A stretch of DNA of 9,926 bases from an uncultured Flavobacteriales bacterium (GTDB taxonomy: Bacteria > Bacteroidota > Bacteroidia > Flavobacteriales > Schleiferiaceae), in NCBI GenBank assembly GCA_903821715.1, contig CAIJMB010000212.1, forward strand, positions 1 to 9,926. The letters are read 5' to 3'. The notes beneath the pieces were generated by a model. It did not search any database and was not told the origin of the DNA. It saw only the letters and a list, made by a program, of their open reading frames with translations. The position numbers and the translations under genes are program-made. Each line of letters begins with the position of its first letter. Position 1 is the first letter of the stretch. Positions 1 to 7,761 of the stretch are shown here, in pieces.

Positions 1-1
1 C

Positions 2-802
2 GCCAAAGCCGATGCCGTCTGGGTCGGAGCGCGTACCACCGTCAACCCATTTTACGTCCAAGAGATCGCTGAGGCGCTCAAGGGAAGCCAGATTCCGGTA
101 CTCGTCAAAAACCCCAGTCACGCCGACGTAGGCTTGTGGTTGGGCGCGCTCGAGCGACTTGACAAAATGGGCTTGAGCGACCTCGCTGCGGTCCACCGCG
201 GATTTTTTGCGACACACCCCGAGCCCTACCGAAACGACCCGCGCTGGGAACTCACCTTTGAACTTCGACGGCAGGTTCCGGACTTACCCATTTTTTGCGA
301 CCCGAGCCACATCGCCGGCCAGCGCGACCTTGTGGAGTCTGTTTCACAAATCGCGATGGACCTCGCCCTGGACGGATTGATGATTGAAATTCATCCACAG
401 CCTGACGAAGCGCTGAGCGATGCAGCACAGCAACTGACCCCCGCTCGCTTTGCGGCCCTACTCGACCGATTGGCCAACTACCTCGAAAAAGCGGACCCTT
501 CAGCGGTGACCGCCGGTTTGAGTTCCGACCGTGAGTCCCTTGACCGCATCGACGCCCAACTCGTAGACCTCATCCAGCACCGACAAGAGATTGTGGAGCG
601 CCTGGCCCATCGCAAGCTTGAACTCGGAGCCAGTGTATTTCAAATGGACCGGTGGCTCGACATGCTCGAGCAGCGCGAATCCCAGGCCGCAGGTGTTGGG
701 CTCGACCCCAAGTACGTCAAAGCCTTTTTTGAGTTGGTCCATCGCTATTCGGTTCAGCACCAAGCTGCCATCTATCAGGCACAGCGCCGCGAGGATCTAT
801 GA
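2..802 (+). CDS. Bifunctional DAHP synthase / chorismate mutase (3' part, 5' end outside window)
   Basis: Last 266 residues of a two-domain enzyme; the reading frame is open back to the left edge, so the start is missing. The first part is the C-terminal half of a class I DAHP synthase barrel, which condenses phosphoenolpyruvate and erythrose 4-phosphate in the first shikimate-pathway step. Visible marks are GARTTVNPF at the left edge, VKNPSHAD, HRGF, CDPSHIAG (metal-binding Cys/His) and the EIHP strand. From about position 524 follows an AroQ-type all-helical chorismate mutase, which turns chorismate into prephenate: RESLDRIDAQL, the HR...HRK helix, QMDRW and a closing SVQHQ. This domain order is the arrangement I know from Bacteroidota, where the mutase domain is linked to feedback control of the synthase. 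The stop overlaps the recJ start as ATGA, so the two are probably co-transcribed and translationally coupled. No gene symbol is given because names vary (aroA/aroG/pheA-like). Confidence 0.93.
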   Translation, partial: AKADAVWVGARTTVNPFYVQEIAEALKGSQIPVLVKNPSHADVGLWLGALERLDKMGLSDLAAVHRGFFATHPEPYRNDPRWELTFELRRQVPDLPIFCDPSHIAGQRDLVESVSQIAMDLALDGLMIEIHPQPDEALSDAAQQLTPARFAALLDRLANYLEKADPSAVTAGLSSDRESLDRIDAQLVDLIQHRQEIVERLAHRKLELGASVFQMDRWLDMLEQRESQAAGVGLDPKYVKAFFELVHRYSVQHQAAIYQAQRREDL

Positions 803-2505
803 GTACTCCGCGCCGAAAGTGGTGGACGCTTCCTCCCAAATCAGACCCCACTTACGTGGCCGCGCTCGAGCGTCAGGTCGATCGGCCTATGGCGGAACTG
901 CTCGCCCTACGCGGATTCCACAACCTCGATGAGGTCCGCGACTGGATTCAAGGAACCGATCCCGACGAAGTCAACCCCCTGGACATGGCGGGCATGGCCG
1001 AGGCGTCCGAACGCCTGGCTGTGGCGCGAGCCCAAGGCGAGCTCATTTTTTTATTTGGTGACTACGACGTCGACGGAACCACCGCTGTTTCGGTCGGCAC
1101 GCTTGCGCTCAGAGCCGGCGGATGGCGCAGCGAGGCCTATATCCCCGACCGCTACCGCGAAGGCTACGGGCTATCTAAAGCAGGCATCGACCGGGCCGTA
1201 GAACTCGGAGCCAAAGTACTTATCGCCCTTGACTGCGGAGTCAAGGCCTTTGACGAAATCGACTACGCCGTGGCCCAAGGCCTGGACGTAATTGTGGCAG
1301 ACCACCACCAGCCCGAGGACCGATTGCCCAACGCACTGGCGGTACTCGACCCCCTCCGAAGCGACTGCAACTTTGGACACACCTACCTTTCTGGATGCGG
1401 TGTGGGATTTATGCTGTGGCGCAGTGCCTACGACGCGGCCGGATTGGATGCTTCAGAACTCGACGCCCACTTGGACTTGCTTGCACTGAGTATTGCAGCA
1501 GATATGGTTCCGATGGTCGGACTCAACCGACGCTGGCTGATACAGGGCATGGAGCTCATCAACACGAAGCCCCGGCCAGCTTTACAAGCGCTCATTGGTG
1601 AGCGACGCGGACCCGTCAGTGCCCGAGACCTCAGCTTCAGTGTCGCCCCCAAAATCAATGCGGCCGGACGCATGGACCACGGACTTCGTGCCGTACAGCT
1701 GCTCACCGCCACCGACATGGGGCCCATTGAACAGTATAGTCAGGACCTGCACGACCTCAACACGACCCGTCGCAGCACCGAACGCCGCATGGTCGATGAA
1801 GCGCTCGAAATGGCCGAAGAAGTGGCCGACGACCTCGCCTTGGTGCTCTACCACCCCGACTGGCACAAGGGCATCGTGGGACTCATCGCCCAGCGGGTCG
1901 CCGAGCGATTCTACCGCCCCGTCGTAGCCTTTACCGAGCACGAAGGCGTGCTTTCGGGCAGCGCCCGCAGTGCACCAGGCCTTGACTTGTACGCCGCACT
2001 TGACGATGCCAGCGCCCACCTGATTCAGTTTGGCGGACACAAAGCCGCCGCCGGAATGACGTGCATGCCCGAAAACCTCGACGAATTCAGAATCGCCCTG
2101 AATGCCGCCGTGGACCGCCGCTGGCCCGAAGCCATGCGCCAGCCGCAAATCTCAGTGGACGTGGTGCTTCGAATCGACGAAGTCACTCCGCGCTTGCTGC
2201 AGCTACAGGACCGGCTCGAACCCTTCGGCGTCGGCAATCCGGCCCCCGTGTGGGGCGTGCGCGGCGTGGAACTCGCCTACACCAAAAAGGTGGGCGCAGA
2301 GGGTGAACACCTTCAGGTTGAACTTTTTGACCCCTTTCGCCAGCGTTCACTGCGCGGAATCTACTTTCAATGGGGGGACGACGCGGTTCCCGAAGGACTT
2401 GTCGACGCGGCCTTTCAGCTTTCGTGGAACGAGTACCGCGGCGAGCGCAGCGTTCAAGCACGCCTCTTAGACCTACAGCCGACCTCGGGACAGGCCTACC
2501 TTTGA
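799..2505 (+). CDS. recJ: Single-stranded-DNA-specific exonuclease RecJ
   Basis: 568 residues, close to the usual RecJ length, and apparently complete. RecJ is a Mg/Mn-dependent 5'-to-3' exonuclease on single-stranded DNA, acting in the cytoplasm in recombination, base-excision and mismatch repair. The DHH phosphoesterase core shows DYDVDG (residues 88-93), ALDCG (143-147), ADHHQP (167-172), the LSGCGVGF stretch (197-204), AADMVPM (233-239) and APKINAAGRMD (283-293). The DHHA1 half has GSARS (387-391) and the GGHKAAAGM signature (412-420). The C-terminal 110 or so residues fit the OB-fold domain that contacts DNA. All expected metal-ligand motifs are present, so it looks active. ATG at 799 overlaps the preceding stop (ATGA), which supports this start; trmB follows after 3 bp. 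Confidence 0.97.
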   Translation: MSTPRRKWWTLPPKSDPTYVAALERQVDRPMAELLALRGFHNLDEVRDWIQGTDPDEVNPLDMAGMAEASERLAVARAQGELIFLFGDYDVDGTTAVSVGTLALRAGGWRSEAYIPDRYREGYGLSKAGIDRAVELGAKVLIALDCGVKAFDEIDYAVAQGLDVIVADHHQPEDRLPNALAVLDPLRSDCNFGHTYLSGCGVGFMLWRSAYDAAGLDASELDAHLDLLALSIAADMVPMVGLNRRWLIQGMELINTKPRPALQALIGERRGPVSARDLSFSVAPKINAAGRMDHGLRAVQLLTATDMGPIEQYSQDLHDLNTTRRSTERRMVDEALEMAEEVADDLALVLYHPDWHKGIVGLIAQRVAERFYRPVVAFTEHEGVLSGSARSAPGLDLYAALDDASAHLIQFGGHKAAAGMTCMPENLDEFRIALNAAVDRRWPEAMRQPQISVDVVLRIDEVTPRLLQLQDRLEPFGVGNPAPVWGVRGVELAYTKKVGAEGEHLQVELFDPFRQRSLRGIYFQWGDDAVPEGLVDAAFQLSWNEYRGERSVQARLLDLQPTSGQAYL

Positions 2506-2508
2506 CCC

Positions 2509-3183
2509 ATGGGAAAAGGCAAGCTTGAAAAGTTCGCCCAGTTGGACGCAATGCCGCACGTCGTCCAACCGAGCAAAGAAGAGATTTTGGGTACATTCCG
2601 CCTGCGCGGTCAGTGGAAGTCCGATTTTTTTAAGTCCGACCGTCCCCTCGTCGTGGAACTCGGCTGCGGACGCGGCGAATACACCGTTGCCCTCGCGCGA
2701 CGCGAACCCGAAAAGAGCTACCTCGGCATCGACATCAAAGGGGCCCGGATCTGGAAAGGCGCCAAAGAGGCCCAGGCCGAAGGCCTGGCCCAAGTGGGCT
2801 TTTTGCGCACGCGCATCGAATGGCTCGAACACGCCTTCGCCCCCGGTGAAATTGACGAGCTCTGGATCACCTTTCCCGACCCGCAAATCAAGTTCCAGCG
2901 CGCCAAGCACCGCATGGTCAACCCCAACTTTTTAGCGCGCTACCAGCGATTGCTCAAGCCGGGCGGAGTCCTGCACCTCAAAACCGACAGTGAGTTTCTG
3001 CACGGATACCTACACGGAATCCTCGAACTTCAAGGGCACGAGGTACTTGAAACCTACCACGACGTCTACCGCCAGCTTGAGCCCTACCCCGACCATGTCG
3101 CGTTTGCCTGCCAGACCTACTACGAGCGACTCTTTATGGACAAGGGCAAAACCATCACCTACCTAAAGTTTCGCTTCGCGTGA
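2509..3183 (+). CDS. trmB: tRNA (guanine(46)-N7)-methyltransferase TrmB
   Basis: 224 residues. It uses S-adenosylmethionine to methylate N7 of G46 in the tRNA variable loop. A class I Rossmann methyltransferase fold is visible: the SAM-binding loop ELGCGRGEY (residues 50-58), the acidic residue ending strand 2 in GIDIKGAR (73-80), and the TrmB signature FPDPQIKFQRAKHR (122-135). The late TDSEF motif (159-163) falls where the family has its T-D/N-x-x-x specificity motif. The signature reads PQIKFQ rather than the proteobacterial PWPKKRH; I recall this variant from Bacteroidota, so I take it as lineage-typical. The ATG lies 3 bp after the recJ stop. The final TGA overlaps the next gene's GTG start (GTGA), indicating translational coupling. 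Confidence 0.96.
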   Translation: MGKGKLEKFAQLDAMPHVVQPSKEEILGTFRLRGQWKSDFFKSDRPLVVELGCGRGEYTVALARREPEKSYLGIDIKGARIWKGAKEAQAEGLAQVGFLRTRIEWLEHAFAPGEIDELWITFPDPQIKFQRAKHRMVNPNFLARYQRLLKPGGVLHLKTDSEFLHGYLHGILELQGHEVLETYHDVYRQLEPYPDHVAFACQTYYERLFMDKGKTITYLKFRFA

Positions 3184-3512
3184 CTCCGCCGGAATCGGAC
3201 TTCTTTCAGCGCGTCTACGCGGTCGTGCGCCAGATTCCGACCGGACGCGTCACCAGCTACGGAGCCATTGCCCGCTACCTCGGCAGCGCCGGCGGAGCCC
3301 GTACCGTCGGCTACGCTATGAACGCGGCCCACAGCCTACCCGATGTTCCCGCCCATCGGGTGGTTAACCGCCTCGGAATCCTCACGGGCAAGCACCACTT
3401 CGGCGGATTCACCGCCATGCAGCAGCAACTCGAATCCGAAGGGATCCGCATCGAAGAAGATCAAATTCAGGACTTTGCCCGCCACTTTTGGGATCCGGTG
3501 ACCGAACTTTAG
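3180..3512 (+). CDS. Alkyltransferase-like (ATL) DNA base-flipping protein, MGMT family without acceptor cysteine
   Basis: 110 residues, about the size of the isolated DNA-binding domain of O6-alkylguanine-DNA alkyltransferases. It has IPTGRVTSYGAIA (residues 19-31, holding the Tyr that helps rotate the base), GARTVGYAM (39-47, holding the arginine finger) and the active-site loop. In that loop the catalytic PCHR is PAHR (57-60, codon 58 at 3351-3353 = GCC), followed by VVNR. With Ala for Cys the protein cannot accept an alkyl group. Known ATL proteins (E. coli YbaZ, fission yeast Atl1) bind O6-alkylguanine, flip it out and hand it to nucleotide-excision repair, and that is the inferred role here. 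The GTG start overlaps the trmB stop and no better in-frame start is seen. Lying two genes after recJ, it gives the run a DNA-repair flavour. Confidence 0.92.
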   Translation: MTPPESDFFQRVYAVVRQIPTGRVTSYGAIARYLGSAGGARTVGYAMNAAHSLPDVPAHRVVNRLGILTGKHHFGGFTAMQQQLESEGIRIEEDQIQDFARHFWDPVTEL

Positions 3513-3516
3513 TACC

Positions 3517-3876
3517 GTGAACCGAGACGAAGCCCTTGCGTACGCCGCCGAACTACCCCACGCTGAGGTTACGACTCCGTTTGGCCCTGACCATGTCGTG
3601 CTCAAGGTGGCCGGCAAGATGTTCGCCATTATTCCGCTGGACGAACCCGAACCCGTCGGAATGGCCCTTAAGTTCCCACCCGAAGAACTCGACGACCTTC
3701 GTGCGGAGTACCCATGCCTCGAACGCGCATCGCACATGAGCCCCGCACACTGGAGCGCAGTGCGCCTCGACGGTAGCGCCCCCAATCGCACCCTCACCTC
3801 CTGGATCCGACAGTCCTACAACCTCGTGGTCGCCGGACTGCCTAAGAAAACACAAGCCAATTACCCCACCCTATGA
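3517..3876 (+). CDS. MmcQ/YjbR family protein (DUF419)
   Basis: 119 residues, the usual length for this small cytoplasmic family with a CyaY-like alpha/beta fold. Family marks are TTPFGPDHVVLKVAGKMFAI (residues 19-38), the ALKFPPEE segment, the HMSPAHWSAVRL stretch (73-84) and the SYNLVVAGLPKK end (100-111). The family is often labelled DNA-binding from structural resemblance, but a biochemical role is not established. It starts with GTG 4 bp after the ATL stop, and its TGA overlaps the ATG of the next gene (ATGA). It therefore belongs to the same transcript. Sitting next to an ATL protein is compatible with a DNA-related job, but this is only a guess by association. Confidence 0.9.
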   Translation: MNRDEALAYAAELPHAEVTTPFGPDHVVLKVAGKMFAIIPLDEPEPVGMALKFPPEELDDLRAEYPCLERASHMSPAHWSAVRLDGSAPNRTLTSWIRQSYNLVVAGLPKKTQANYPTL

Positions 3877-4427
3877 AAAACCGCATCATCAACTACTTCA
3901 TCCAAGGCTTGCTCTATACCACGCCGTTGGCCCTAACCGCCTACGTTCTTTATTGGGCATTGAGCACTCTGGATTCGCTTATTCCCTTTGACATTCCGGG
4001 GCTTGGACTGCTGACGCTCCTCGTTGGGGTGACCCTCGTGGGGTTCTTGGGCAACTTCGCCGTTAAAAATCCACTTGTGAAGTTGGTGGATGGCTTGCTC
4101 GAAAAGGTTCCGCTCGTGAAACTCGTGTACAGCTCGACCAAAGACGTCATGAAAAGCTTGACCGGCAAAAAGAAGGGATTCGAAAACGCCGTCTTAGTGC
4201 GCATGGCACCTGATAGCGAGGTGCGCAAGGTTGGATTCGTGACCGACGACACACTCAAAGAACTCGGCAACGCGCCCGAGGGCTACGTGATGGTCTATGT
4301 TCCGCTGGCGTTAACCATTATGGGCGATATGTACGTGGTACCGTCGAGTTATGTCGAGCCTTTGAATGGCAAAACCGGCGACATCATGAAGTACATCATC
4401 GCTGGGGGAGTTACCGGCCAAGGGTAA
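3873..4427 (+). CDS. DUF502 family inner-membrane protein
   Basis: 184 residues. Two hydrophobic spans near the N-terminus (about residues 9-30 and 43-64) are followed by a soluble portion of roughly 120 residues. The family pattern is visible in GLLYTTPLALTAYVLYW, the turn PLVKLVDGLLEKVPLVKLVYSSTKD (67-91) and MGDMYVVPSSYVEPL (150-164). DUF502 proteins occur widely in bacteria and plants; their biochemical function is not known to me, and nothing here reveals it. The ATG overlaps the yjbR-like stop, so it is the last gene of the + strand run. It ends 8 bp before the stop codon of the convergent gene, and I see no convincing terminator in between. Confidence 0.88.
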   Translation: MKNRIINYFIQGLLYTTPLALTAYVLYWALSTLDSLIPFDIPGLGLLTLLVGVTLVGFLGNFAVKNPLVKLVDGLLEKVPLVKLVYSSTKDVMKSLTGKKKGFENAVLVRMAPDSEVRKVGFVTDDTLKELGNAPEGYVMVYVPLALTIMGDMYVVPSSYVEPLNGKTGDIMKYIIAGGVTGQG

Positions 4428-4435
4428 CTTTTAGG

Positions 4436-4819
4436 TTAACCTCGCCGCGAACCCTGTACGTGGACCCTCCACTGGCCCTCGAACATACTCGAAAGGGCAG
4501 AATAGATGACGCTGAACGCCAAGGCCGACCAAAATCCGCCCACAGTGAATCCGTCGACCCAATCGCTGGCAAGCAGCACCACACCGGCGTTGATTACCAG
4601 CAAAAAGAGGCCCAATGTGAAGACCGTCAACGGAATCGTAAAGATGACCAGCAGCGGCTTGATCGTGCTATTCAGCAGTGCCAGCACTACCGAAAGCCAA
4701 ATAGCCGTAGTGAATTTGTCCAGGTCTACTCCCGGTAGTAACCAAGCCGTACCAAAGGCAGCCAGAGTACGCGCAATCAATCGTACGCCCCATGAAGGGC
4801 GCTGAGTTGGAATATTCAT
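4436..4819 (-). CDS. 'Phage holin' family / YvlD-like four-helix membrane protein
   Basis: 127 residues from the ATG at 4819. A GTG two codons upstream (4825) is an alternative that would give 129; I prefer the ATG because the dnaG stop lies only 19 bp upstream and both starts are in the same frame. Four hydrophobic segments are visible, with the family core LNSTIKPLLVIFTIPLTVFT followed by LGLFLLVINAGVVLLAS in the middle of the protein. This is the PF04020-type family named 'phage holin' in databases (B. subtilis YvlD is a member). It is a common chromosomal membrane protein, and no lysis genes or phage genes surround it, so the holin name should not be read as function. It is the last gene of the dnaG run. 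Confidence 0.87.
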   Translation of the reverse strand: MNIPTQRPSWGVRLIARTLAAFGTAWLLPGVDLDKFTTAIWLSVVLALLNSTIKPLLVIFTIPLTVFTLGLFLLVINAGVVLLASDWVDGFTVGGFWSALAFSVIYSALSSMFEGQWRVHVQGSRRG

Positions 4820-4838
4820 GTGCACTCGTTCACAACGA

Positions 4839-6779
4839 TTATACCACGCGCTGAAGTTCAGCCCTAAGGGCGTTGCGCATCGCTTGAATGTTCATAAACT
4901 CGGTCATTTTGGCTTGTCGCTCGGACTCATCTGTCAAAACGCCCAACTCCACAACCAATTCTTTGATGCGGTCCTCCAAACGGTGTTCTTTAAACCTCAA
5001 AAGGCACTCGTGTACGTGGCTAGAGAGCTGTTCCTCAACGGCCCCAATGTAAATGCTCTTTCGGGACCAGTCCGCCAATTGATGGCGCTCGGTCAGGCAT
5101 TCGGCCGCGGTAGCTGCCATCGTTGGATCCTCATGGCGCACGAAGTACTCGGGGCCCAAAATGCGTTCTTCAGCATGCCACACTGCCAGCATTTCTGCAA
5201 ACATCCGCTGGTAGGGTACGTGCGCAAACTCCAGTTCATCTCCGCTCACGTCATCCAAAATGAGCGCTGCCGCAGCGTCTTCCTGTTCGAGTCCGTCCGG
5301 GCCCATCCACTTTACCCGCTCGCTGCCGTGCTGTAGCAAAACCTTGATCAAGGCCTCCTCTACAGCTAACGGACGCGGAGCCTGCGGCCGCTGCACCTGC
5401 ATTTCAGGCGGATTCGGATCCTCATACGGATCCCTGTCTGGCCTGCGCTGGCTTGCGTTCTTGAGCTCCACTCCGCGAATGCGCTCCATCTCGGCGTAGA
5501 GGCTGCGCTCTTCGATTCCCAGACGCTGGGCGCTGTCACGCAAGTAGACCTCGCGCAAAATCGCATTCGGAATCTTGGCTACCGACTGCACCACATCCCG
5601 AACCACTTCAGCGCGGCGAATGGGGTCCTGGGCTTGGCCTTCGTCGGTCAGCGCTTCAACTTTAAACTGAATAAAGTCGACCTCGTGCTCGGTGAGGTAG
5701 GTATTGAGCGCTTCGGAATCCATCGACCGCGCGAGCGAGTCCGGATCCTCACCGACCGGCAAGGGCACCGCGCGCACATAGAGCCCCTCTTCGAGAAGCA
5801 GGTCAATTCCGCGAAATGATGCTCGGATTCCCGCCTTATCCCCGTCGTACAGCAGAGTGACGTGCTCGGTGAGGCGCTTAATCAAGCGGATTTGATCTAG
5901 TGTGAGCGCGGTTCCGCTCGACGAAACCACGTTGTGCACCCCACCTTGGTGCATGCTGATCACGTCGGTATAGCCCTCGACGAGGTAGACCTTATTGGCC
6001 CGACTGATCGCCTGCTTGGCCTGAAAAAGGCCGTAAAGCACCTGGGACTTGTGGTAAATCTCAGACTCAGGGCTGTTCAGGTACTTCGCCGTTTTGGCGT
6101 CGCTGCGCAGCACGCGCCCGCCAAAGCCGACCACCCGGCCACTCAACGAGTGAATCGGAAACATCGCACGACCCCAGAATCGGTCGACCAAGTCCCCGGA
6201 CTCGCGCTTAATGCACAAGCCCGTAGCCTCCAAAAATTCGCTCTGATAGCCCGCCTTCAGCGCGGCCTTAGCAAAGGTGTCGCGTCCCTCGAGGTGAAAG
6301 CCGAGTTCGAACTTTTGAATCGTCTCGTCGGTGAATCCGCGCTCGCGTACGTAGGCCAATCCCACGGCGCGGCCGTGGTCGTCGTTCCACATCCACTCAC
6401 TAAACTGCTTGAGCGCGAATGCGTTGACCGAAAACATGCTCTCGCGTCGGTCGCGCACCGCGTCCTGTTCGGGAGTCGATTCTTCTTCCTCAATTTCAAC
6501 ATTGTACTTCTTGGCGAGCCAGCGAAGCGCGTCGGGGTACGACAGCTGTTCGTGCTCCATCAAGAACGTCACGACCGAACCGCCTTTGCCCGACGAAAAG
6601 CACTTGAAAATTCCCTTGGACGGAACCACATAAAACGAAGGCGTTTTTTCTTGAGTAAACGGACTCAACCCCCGAAAGGATCCACCGCTTCGCTTCAGGG
6701 TCACAAACTCACCCACCACTTCTTCGATGCGAGCGGCATCGAGAATGCGGTCAACAGTGGCAGGTGAAATAAGTCCCAT
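4839..6779 (-). CDS. dnaG: DNA primase DnaG
   Basis: 646 residues, full length for DnaG. It makes the RNA primers for chromosomal replication and works with the replicative helicase DnaB. The N-terminal zinc-ribbon domain (about 1-100) keeps its fold pattern (FRGLSPF, EKTPSF, GKGG), but three of the four CHCC ligand positions are Ser39, Thr42 and Ser63; only Cys60 remains. The catalytic core has the basic motif FWGRAMFPIH (201-210), the TOPRIM EGYTDV (268-273) with the metal-binding Glu, and YDGDKAG (311-317) with the two Asp residues, so polymerase chemistry should be intact. A charged, proline-rich linker (about 445-472) leads to the C-terminal helical domain expected to bind DnaB. It starts 17 bp after the polyprenyl synthase stop, without a clear Shine-Dalgarno sequence. 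No rpsU or rpoD (the enterobacterial neighbours) is present. Confidence 0.97.
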   Translation of the reverse strand: MGLISPATVDRILDAARIEEVVGEFVTLKRSGGSFRGLSPFTQEKTPSFYVVPSKGIFKCFSSGKGGSVVTFLMEHEQLSYPDALRWLAKKYNVEIEEEESTPEQDAVRDRRESMFSVNAFALKQFSEWMWNDDHGRAVGLAYVRERGFTDETIQKFELGFHLEGRDTFAKAALKAGYQSEFLEATGLCIKRESGDLVDRFWGRAMFPIHSLSGRVVGFGGRVLRSDAKTAKYLNSPESEIYHKSQVLYGLFQAKQAISRANKVYLVEGYTDVISMHQGGVHNVVSSSGTALTLDQIRLIKRLTEHVTLLYDGDKAGIRASFRGIDLLLEEGLYVRAVPLPVGEDPDSLARSMDSEALNTYLTEHEVDFIQFKVEALTDEGQAQDPIRRAEVVRDVVQSVAKIPNAILREVYLRDSAQRLGIEERSLYAEMERIRGVELKNASQRRPDRDPYEDPNPPEMQVQRPQAPRPLAVEEALIKVLLQHGSERVKWMGPDGLEQEDAAAALILDDVSGDELEFAHVPYQRMFAEMLAVWHAEERILGPEYFVRHEDPTMAATAAECLTERHQLADWSRKSIYIGAVEEQLSSHVHECLLRFKEHRLEDRIKELVVELGVLTDESERQAKMTEFMNIQAMRNALRAELQRVV

Positions 6780-6796
6780 AATCTTGAAGATAGGTA

Positions 6797-7759
6797 TTAT
6801 TTGGCCCGATGGCCCACAAAATCAACGAGAACTTCAAGGGCTTGGCGAGCTTCTCCCTCAGGGAACTCCGTCAAAATTCTTCGGGCCTCTCCGAGGTAGT
6901 GATCACGGCGTTCTCGGGCGTAGTCAAGACCTCCGAGCGACGCCACATCAGTCATCAGGATGCGTATGCTTTCAGGGTCATTGGACTTTCGGCGCACAAT
7001 ACGCATCAGTTCGCGCTTTTTGGTCGAATCTGCTTGGCTCAATGCATAGATCAACGGAAGCGTCATTTTTTGTTCTCGCACGTCGATTCCTGCAGGCTTA
7101 CCGCTCTGCCCGTAGGCCTGGTAGTCGAGCAGATCATCTTGAATTTGAAAGCCCATACCCAGTGCATTACCAAAGGACTCCGCACGGCGGACTTCAGCCT
7201 CGTCAACCCCGACAGACGCCGCGCCCACCGCACAGCATGACGCCATTAGCGAAGCCGTTTTCTTTTGAATAATGTCGTAGTACACCGACTCATCAATATC
7301 TAGTCGGCGCGCCTTCTCAATCTGAAGGAGCTCGCCCTCGCTCATAGCGCGCACCGCGGTGCTCACAATCTTAAGAAGGTCATGGTCGCCTGATTCTACG
7401 GCGAGCAGGAGCACCCGAGAAAGCATGTAGTCACCTACCAGCACCGCAATCTTGTTCTTCCAGAGCGCGTTAATCGAAAACATCGAACGACGGACCGCAG
7501 CTTCGTCGACCACATCATCATGCACCAACGTTGCCGTGTGCATGAGTTCCACTAATGTCGCGCCGCGAAAGCTGCGTTCGGCCACGCTTCCGTAGGCCTT
7601 GGCCACCAAAAACACAAGTGAAGGCCTGAGTTGCTTGCCTTTTTGGCGCACCACATAACGCAAAATCAAATCCAAAAGAGCAACCTTTGAGCTGAACGCC
7701 TTGGGAAACTCCTTGTTGAATTGCGTCAGTTCGGCGCGGATGGGATCACGAAAGTCCAT
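6797..7759 (-). CDS. Polyprenyl (long-chain isoprenyl) diphosphate synthase
   Basis: 320 residues. It elongates an allylic diphosphate with isopentenyl diphosphate in trans. The all-helical isoprenyl synthase fold shows GKQLRP (residues 41-46), the first aspartate-rich motif DDVVD (81-85), GDYMLSR (109-115), a KKTASL element (166-171) and the second aspartate-rich motif QDDLLDYQ (207-214) followed by GKPAGIDVREQKMTLPLI. The fifth residue before the first motif is Ala76, a small side chain. In this family a bulky aromatic there limits product to C15-C20, so a long-chain product is inferred, probably the menaquinone side chain (menaquinones being the usual Bacteroidota quinone). Product length cannot be read precisely. 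It starts 2 bp after the upstream J-domain gene's stop, clearly within one operon with it and dnaG. No symbol is given because ispB/hepT/sdsA-type names depend on chain length. Confidence 0.94.
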   Translation of the reverse strand: MDFRDPIRAELTQFNKEFPKAFSSKVALLDLILRYVVRQKGKQLRPSLVFLVAKAYGSVAERSFRGATLVELMHTATLVHDDVVDEAAVRRSMFSINALWKNKIAVLVGDYMLSRVLLLAVESGDHDLLKIVSTAVRAMSEGELLQIEKARRLDIDESVYYDIIQKKTASLMASCCAVGAASVGVDEAEVRRAESFGNALGMGFQIQDDLLDYQAYGQSGKPAGIDVREQKMTLPLIYALSQADSTKKRELMRIVRRKSNDPESIRILMTDVASLGGLDYARERRDHYLGEARRILTEFPEGEARQALEVLVDFVGHRAK

Positions 7760-7761
7760 AC

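Noticed and set aside
1044..1051. T-runs of about seven within recJ (and a similar run in trmB near 2624-2631) as phase-variation sites
   Set aside because: They encode normal Phe/Ile/Leu stretches inside conserved housekeeping genes and are too short to suggest programmed slippage.
1582..2148. Open frame of 188 codons on the - strand inside recJ
   Set aside because: Shadow of recJ, whose motifs run uninterrupted through this stretch.
4436..4819. Phage or prophage remnant suggested by the 'holin' family name
   Set aside because: The family is widespread in bacterial chromosomes, and no phage structural, lysis or integrase gene lies nearby.
4818..5336. Open frame of 172 codons on the + strand opposite the 3' end of dnaG
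   Set aside because: Antisense to dnaG and without any family motif; it is explained by codon bias of the real gene.
5934..6767. Long open frame of 277 codons on the + strand opposite dnaG
   Set aside because: It is fully antisense to the well-supported primase gene, shows no recognisable domain, and has the odd composition typical of a shadow frame in GC-rich DNA.
6781..6791. Palindrome ATCTT-G-AAGAT just upstream of the dnaG start
   Set aside because: Five-base arms around a single base; no second copy and no neighbouring promoter sequence to support an operator.
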